From the NCBI GenBank assembly GCA_038049695.1, contig CP142454.1, positions 15,942,501-16,006,500 on the forward strand: a DNA stretch of 64,000 nucleotides. The letters run 5' to 3'. This stretch comes from Cinnamomum chago. Lineage: Eukaryota; Streptophyta; Magnoliopsida; Laurales; Lauraceae. A model generated the notes under the pieces. It made no database searches and had not been told where the DNA came from. It was given only the letters and a program-made list of their open reading frames with translations. A program made the translations under genes and the position numbers. Below, one piece after another: positions 61,278 to 64,000 of the stretch (within the stretch, counting starts at the first letter, position 1; each line of letters starts with the position of its first letter).

Positions 61278-61705
61278 TATGCAAACAAATTAGTTTTTTT
61301 TTTTTTATGTCGACCCCGGGAATCCCTCGGTAGCCCAGTCTTTAGACCTTTATTCTCCGTCCCAGGGGTTATCCAATTCTAATGAGCAACGACTATTCCA
61401 TGGGAGGTATGCAAACAAATTAGTAGATTGAATATATAGGAATTAATGGTGAAATAAACTCTACCTAAGGATTATTAATGTAAGGGGTGAAGGATATAAG
61501 TTGAGAATGTAGATGCAACATTTACTTTGTAGGGTATTGAATTATTTGGGTGATGGCTAGTATTTATTTTCCATTGTCCCTCGGCTTATTTTCATTAAAG
61601 GGAGGTTATTTAGCAATAGTTTTTGGATATTCAACTTTGACTCTTCATTTTTATCTACTTATAGAAATACAAATCTAAGTATTCAATTACATGAAACAAA
61701 CAGGC
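60960..61705. mobile_element. Tourist-like MITE family, copies 3 and 4
   Basis: Two consecutive ~290-bp units share GAGCTCCATCTTTAAGATTATT / AACTCTACCTAAGGATTATTAA, GGCGAAGGATATAA / GGTGAAGGATATAA, GTGATGG and ATTTTGGATATT, and end ATGCAAACAAATTAG / ATGAAACAAACAGGCC. The SINE at 61294 lies between them. They match the copies at 22.7 and 25.9 kb. Confidence 0.55.
61294..61407 (-). mobile_element. SINE or short retroposon with perfect 16-bp TSD
   Basis: A 114-bp insert with a T-run at its left edge (A-tail on the minus strand) is flanked by identical TATGCAAACAAATTAG at 61278-61293 and 61408-61423. The body reads ACCTCCCATGGAATAGTCG...GGATAACCCCTGGGACGG...CCGGGGTCGACAT on the minus strand. No pol III A and B boxes are obvious, so it may be a 5'-truncated SINE. 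The intact duplication shows a young insertion. It landed in the end of a Tourist-like MITE. Confidence 0.75.
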
Positions 61706-62060
61706 CTTGCATGACATATAAAGAATCTCACATTCAAATGAGCTCTATCGAATGATTATTTAAGCGGTAAGAGGTGAGAAAGATGATGCAGTGATATAGA
61801 TTGAATATTTACTATATAGGATAGCTGGATGTTCATTTCTCATCTTCTTTTGATTCAATTTTCATTAAGAGCATGTTTATTTGCATTAGAACACACAAGA
61901 GTTGAAAAACATAGGAATCGTATCATAAATAGTTAAAAATGAAGATAAAAAATAAATTTTCAAGAATTTCACCATCAACCTGTATGTATTATGCATCGAA
62001 TTCCTATGTATTTTAATACAAACGAACAAACCATAAATGATAAGTTATTTGATGTTCATT
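61706..62060. mobile_element. Related short inverted-repeat element(s)
   Basis: GAGCATGTTTATTTGCATTAGAACACACAAGAG near 61868 is loosely inverted by CCTATGTATTTTAATACAAACGAACAAACC near 62003. This gives an element of about 165 bp of the same terminal type. The preceding 160 bp resembles the left half of the ~290-bp family. Confidence 0.4.
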
Positions 62061-62399
62061 TTTAAATATCACTTTTGATTCTTCAATTTAACCACTCATA
62101 AAAATGCAGCCTCTTCAAATCTCTTAGAAATTCAATTTCATCAAAACAATAAAACGATTTCAAAAGGCAAATATAACATTTTCCTCTAGGAAAAGCGAAC
62201 AAAGGAGTAGTTTGCAAGGTTCAAAAAGATTTCAATATAAAAGAATAAAGTAGAGATGGATACAGCTATAACAAGGCAAAGGCAAAAGCAGAACATTTCC
62301 CACATTGGTGGGTTTTGGGTGTGAGGGCAAGGTCTTGGTCTGGATCTTGGGTGCAAGGTGTGGGTTTGGATGACAGGGTGCTATTCTCTCAATGCTTCT

Positions 62400-64000
62400 A
62401 GTCTCTATCTCTACTCTTATAAAAGAGAAGAAAATGCACTTTCCTTTCACTACACACATGGCCCACAAATGACATAACTTGTGTGGCCCCACTCATATAA
62501 TATAATATAATATATATATATATATATTTATTCTATACATCTATACATCTATATACTTAGAAGAAAATGCACTTTTCTTTCACTACACACATGGCCCACA
62601 AATGACATAACTTGTGTGGGCCCCACTCATATAATATAATATAATATATATATATTTATTCTATACATCTATACATCTATATACTATCTATCTCTATCTC
62701 TACTCTTATAATCTCTATCTCTACTCTTATAAAAGAGAAGAAAATGCACTTTCCTTTCACTACACACATGGCCCACAAATGACATAACTTGTGTGGGCCC
62801 CACTCATATAATATAATATAATATATATATATATATATTTATTCTATACATCTATACATCTATACACTATCTATATACTATCTATCTACTCTTATAAAAG
62901 AGAAGAAAATACACTTTGCTTTCACTACACACATGGCCCCACAAATGACACAACTTGTATGGGCCCCACTCATATAATATAATAGATATATATAACTTAA
63001 GAACAAATGACATAACTTGTGTGGGCTCCACTCATATAATATAATGTAATATATATATATCTATTCTATACATCTATACACTATCTATATACTAGATTAT
63101 AAAAGAGGGAATGTTACATAGTTTTTTTACTACACCATTGTGGGGCTCACACCAAAATATTATAATAAAATATCATAAAATATTATTATTATTATTATCG
63201 AATATATGCTATACTTCTATCTATCTATCTATCTACTTCTACTATTATAAAAGAGGAGATATTGCAAACTTTTTCACTACACCTTTGTGGGGCCCACCCC
63301 CAAATATTATAATGCAAACTTTTTCACTACACCCTTGTAGGACCCACCCCCAAATGTTATAATATAATATAATAATATATTATTATAAGAAATTACAAAC
63401 TTTTTCACTACACCATTGTGGGGCCCACCCCAAATATTATAATAAAATATAACAATATATTATTATGAGAAATTACAAACTTTTTCACTACACTTGTGTG
63501 GGGCCCACCTCCAAATATTATAATATAATATAATATCTATACCCTTATTATAAAAGAGAAGAGAGGTTGCATACTTTTTCACTACACCTTTGTGGGCCCC
63601 CTAAATATTATAATATAATATTATCATATATTATTATTATATTATGATAATAATAATATAATATCTATACCCTTATTATAAAGGAGAAGAAAGTGTTATG
63701 CTTTTTCTTTAGACATCTGTGGGCCCCACTTAGTATTATTATATTATATATATATAATCAAATAGAACTACACATATGTGGGCCCCAATGAAAGAGAAGA
63801 ACTTGTCATGCTTTTTCTCTACACATCTGTTAGCCTCACTTAGTATTATGATATTTTATATATATATATATAATAAAAGAGAACTGCACATCTGTGGGCC
63901 CCGCTAAGTAGAAGAACTTATCATGTTTTTTCTCTACATCTACACATCTGTGGGCCCTACTTAGTATTATTATATTATATATATAATACAAGAGAACTAC
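62400..64000. repeat. Diverged tandem array with TATAAAAGAG and GTGGGCCC modules, open at right edge
   Basis: About fourteen units of 70-170 bp run head to tail to the end of the window. The first few share TATAAAAGAGAAGAAAATGCACTTT, CACTACACACATGG, ACATAACTTGTGTGGGCCCCACTC and then ATAATATAATAT and CTATACATCTA runs. Later units reduce to CTTTTTCACTACACC, TTGTGGGGCCCACC and AAATATTATAAT, and the last to CTACACATCTGTGGGCCCCACTTAGTATTAT. There is no coding content. The array probably extends beyond the window. Confidence 0.85.

Noticed and set aside
62400..64000. CRISPR-like array
   Set aside because: Units are diverged, of unequal length and without conserved repeats separated by unique spacers. 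The host is a plant.

Overview
This is nuclear DNA from a flowering plant. It is AT-rich, intron-bearing and crowded with short transposable elements. I do not see bacterial operons, organelle genes or rRNA. The species cannot be fixed from the sequence. The TE mix and the frequent GTGGGCCC motifs are compatible with a woody, perhaps early-diverging angiosperm, but that is only an impression.

Two intact protein genes are present, both on the minus strand and about 21 kb apart. The first (16207-16662) is an intronless group S1 bZIP factor of the bZIP11/ATB2 type. Its roughly 1 kb leader carries the sucrose-control upstream ORF, encoding a 41-residue conserved peptide at 16874-16999 that is too short for routine ORF calling. 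Two further small uORFs precede it. The second (38157-48179) is a 369-residue group C MAP kinase (MPK1/2/7/14 type) with two coding exons, an 8.9 kb intron between them and a 1.35 kb intron in its 5' UTR.

Everything else is transposons, their fragments, simple repeats or featureless AT-rich sequence. Elements with defined ends are: hAT-type non-autonomous elements with 8-bp target duplications (7259-7735, 24548-24886, 44822-45778); a decayed hAT transposase element (about 18.0-20.95 kb) that is probably the parent type of the 44.8 kb copy; a CACTA-type MITE that is a perfect 92-bp-armed hairpin (52901-53105); a head-to-tail pair of Tourist/PIF-Harbinger-like elements sharing one TTA (27992-29049); a putative 2.5 kb Harbinger-like element (56427-58968); tRNA-related SINEs of several families, including one Au-like; and a diverged tandem array running off the right edge (about 62.4-64.0 kb).

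The most unusual stretch lies inside the MAP kinase intron (43.7-47.5 kb). At least five inverted-repeat elements follow one another, separated only by (TA)n tracts. One is a 1.54 kb TIR element carrying a gene-like leader, exon, intron and exon (Pack-MULE-like), and another was later split by the hAT element. The two genes have no obvious functional link: one is a sugar-regulated transcription factor under translational control, the other a stress or hormone signalling kinase.
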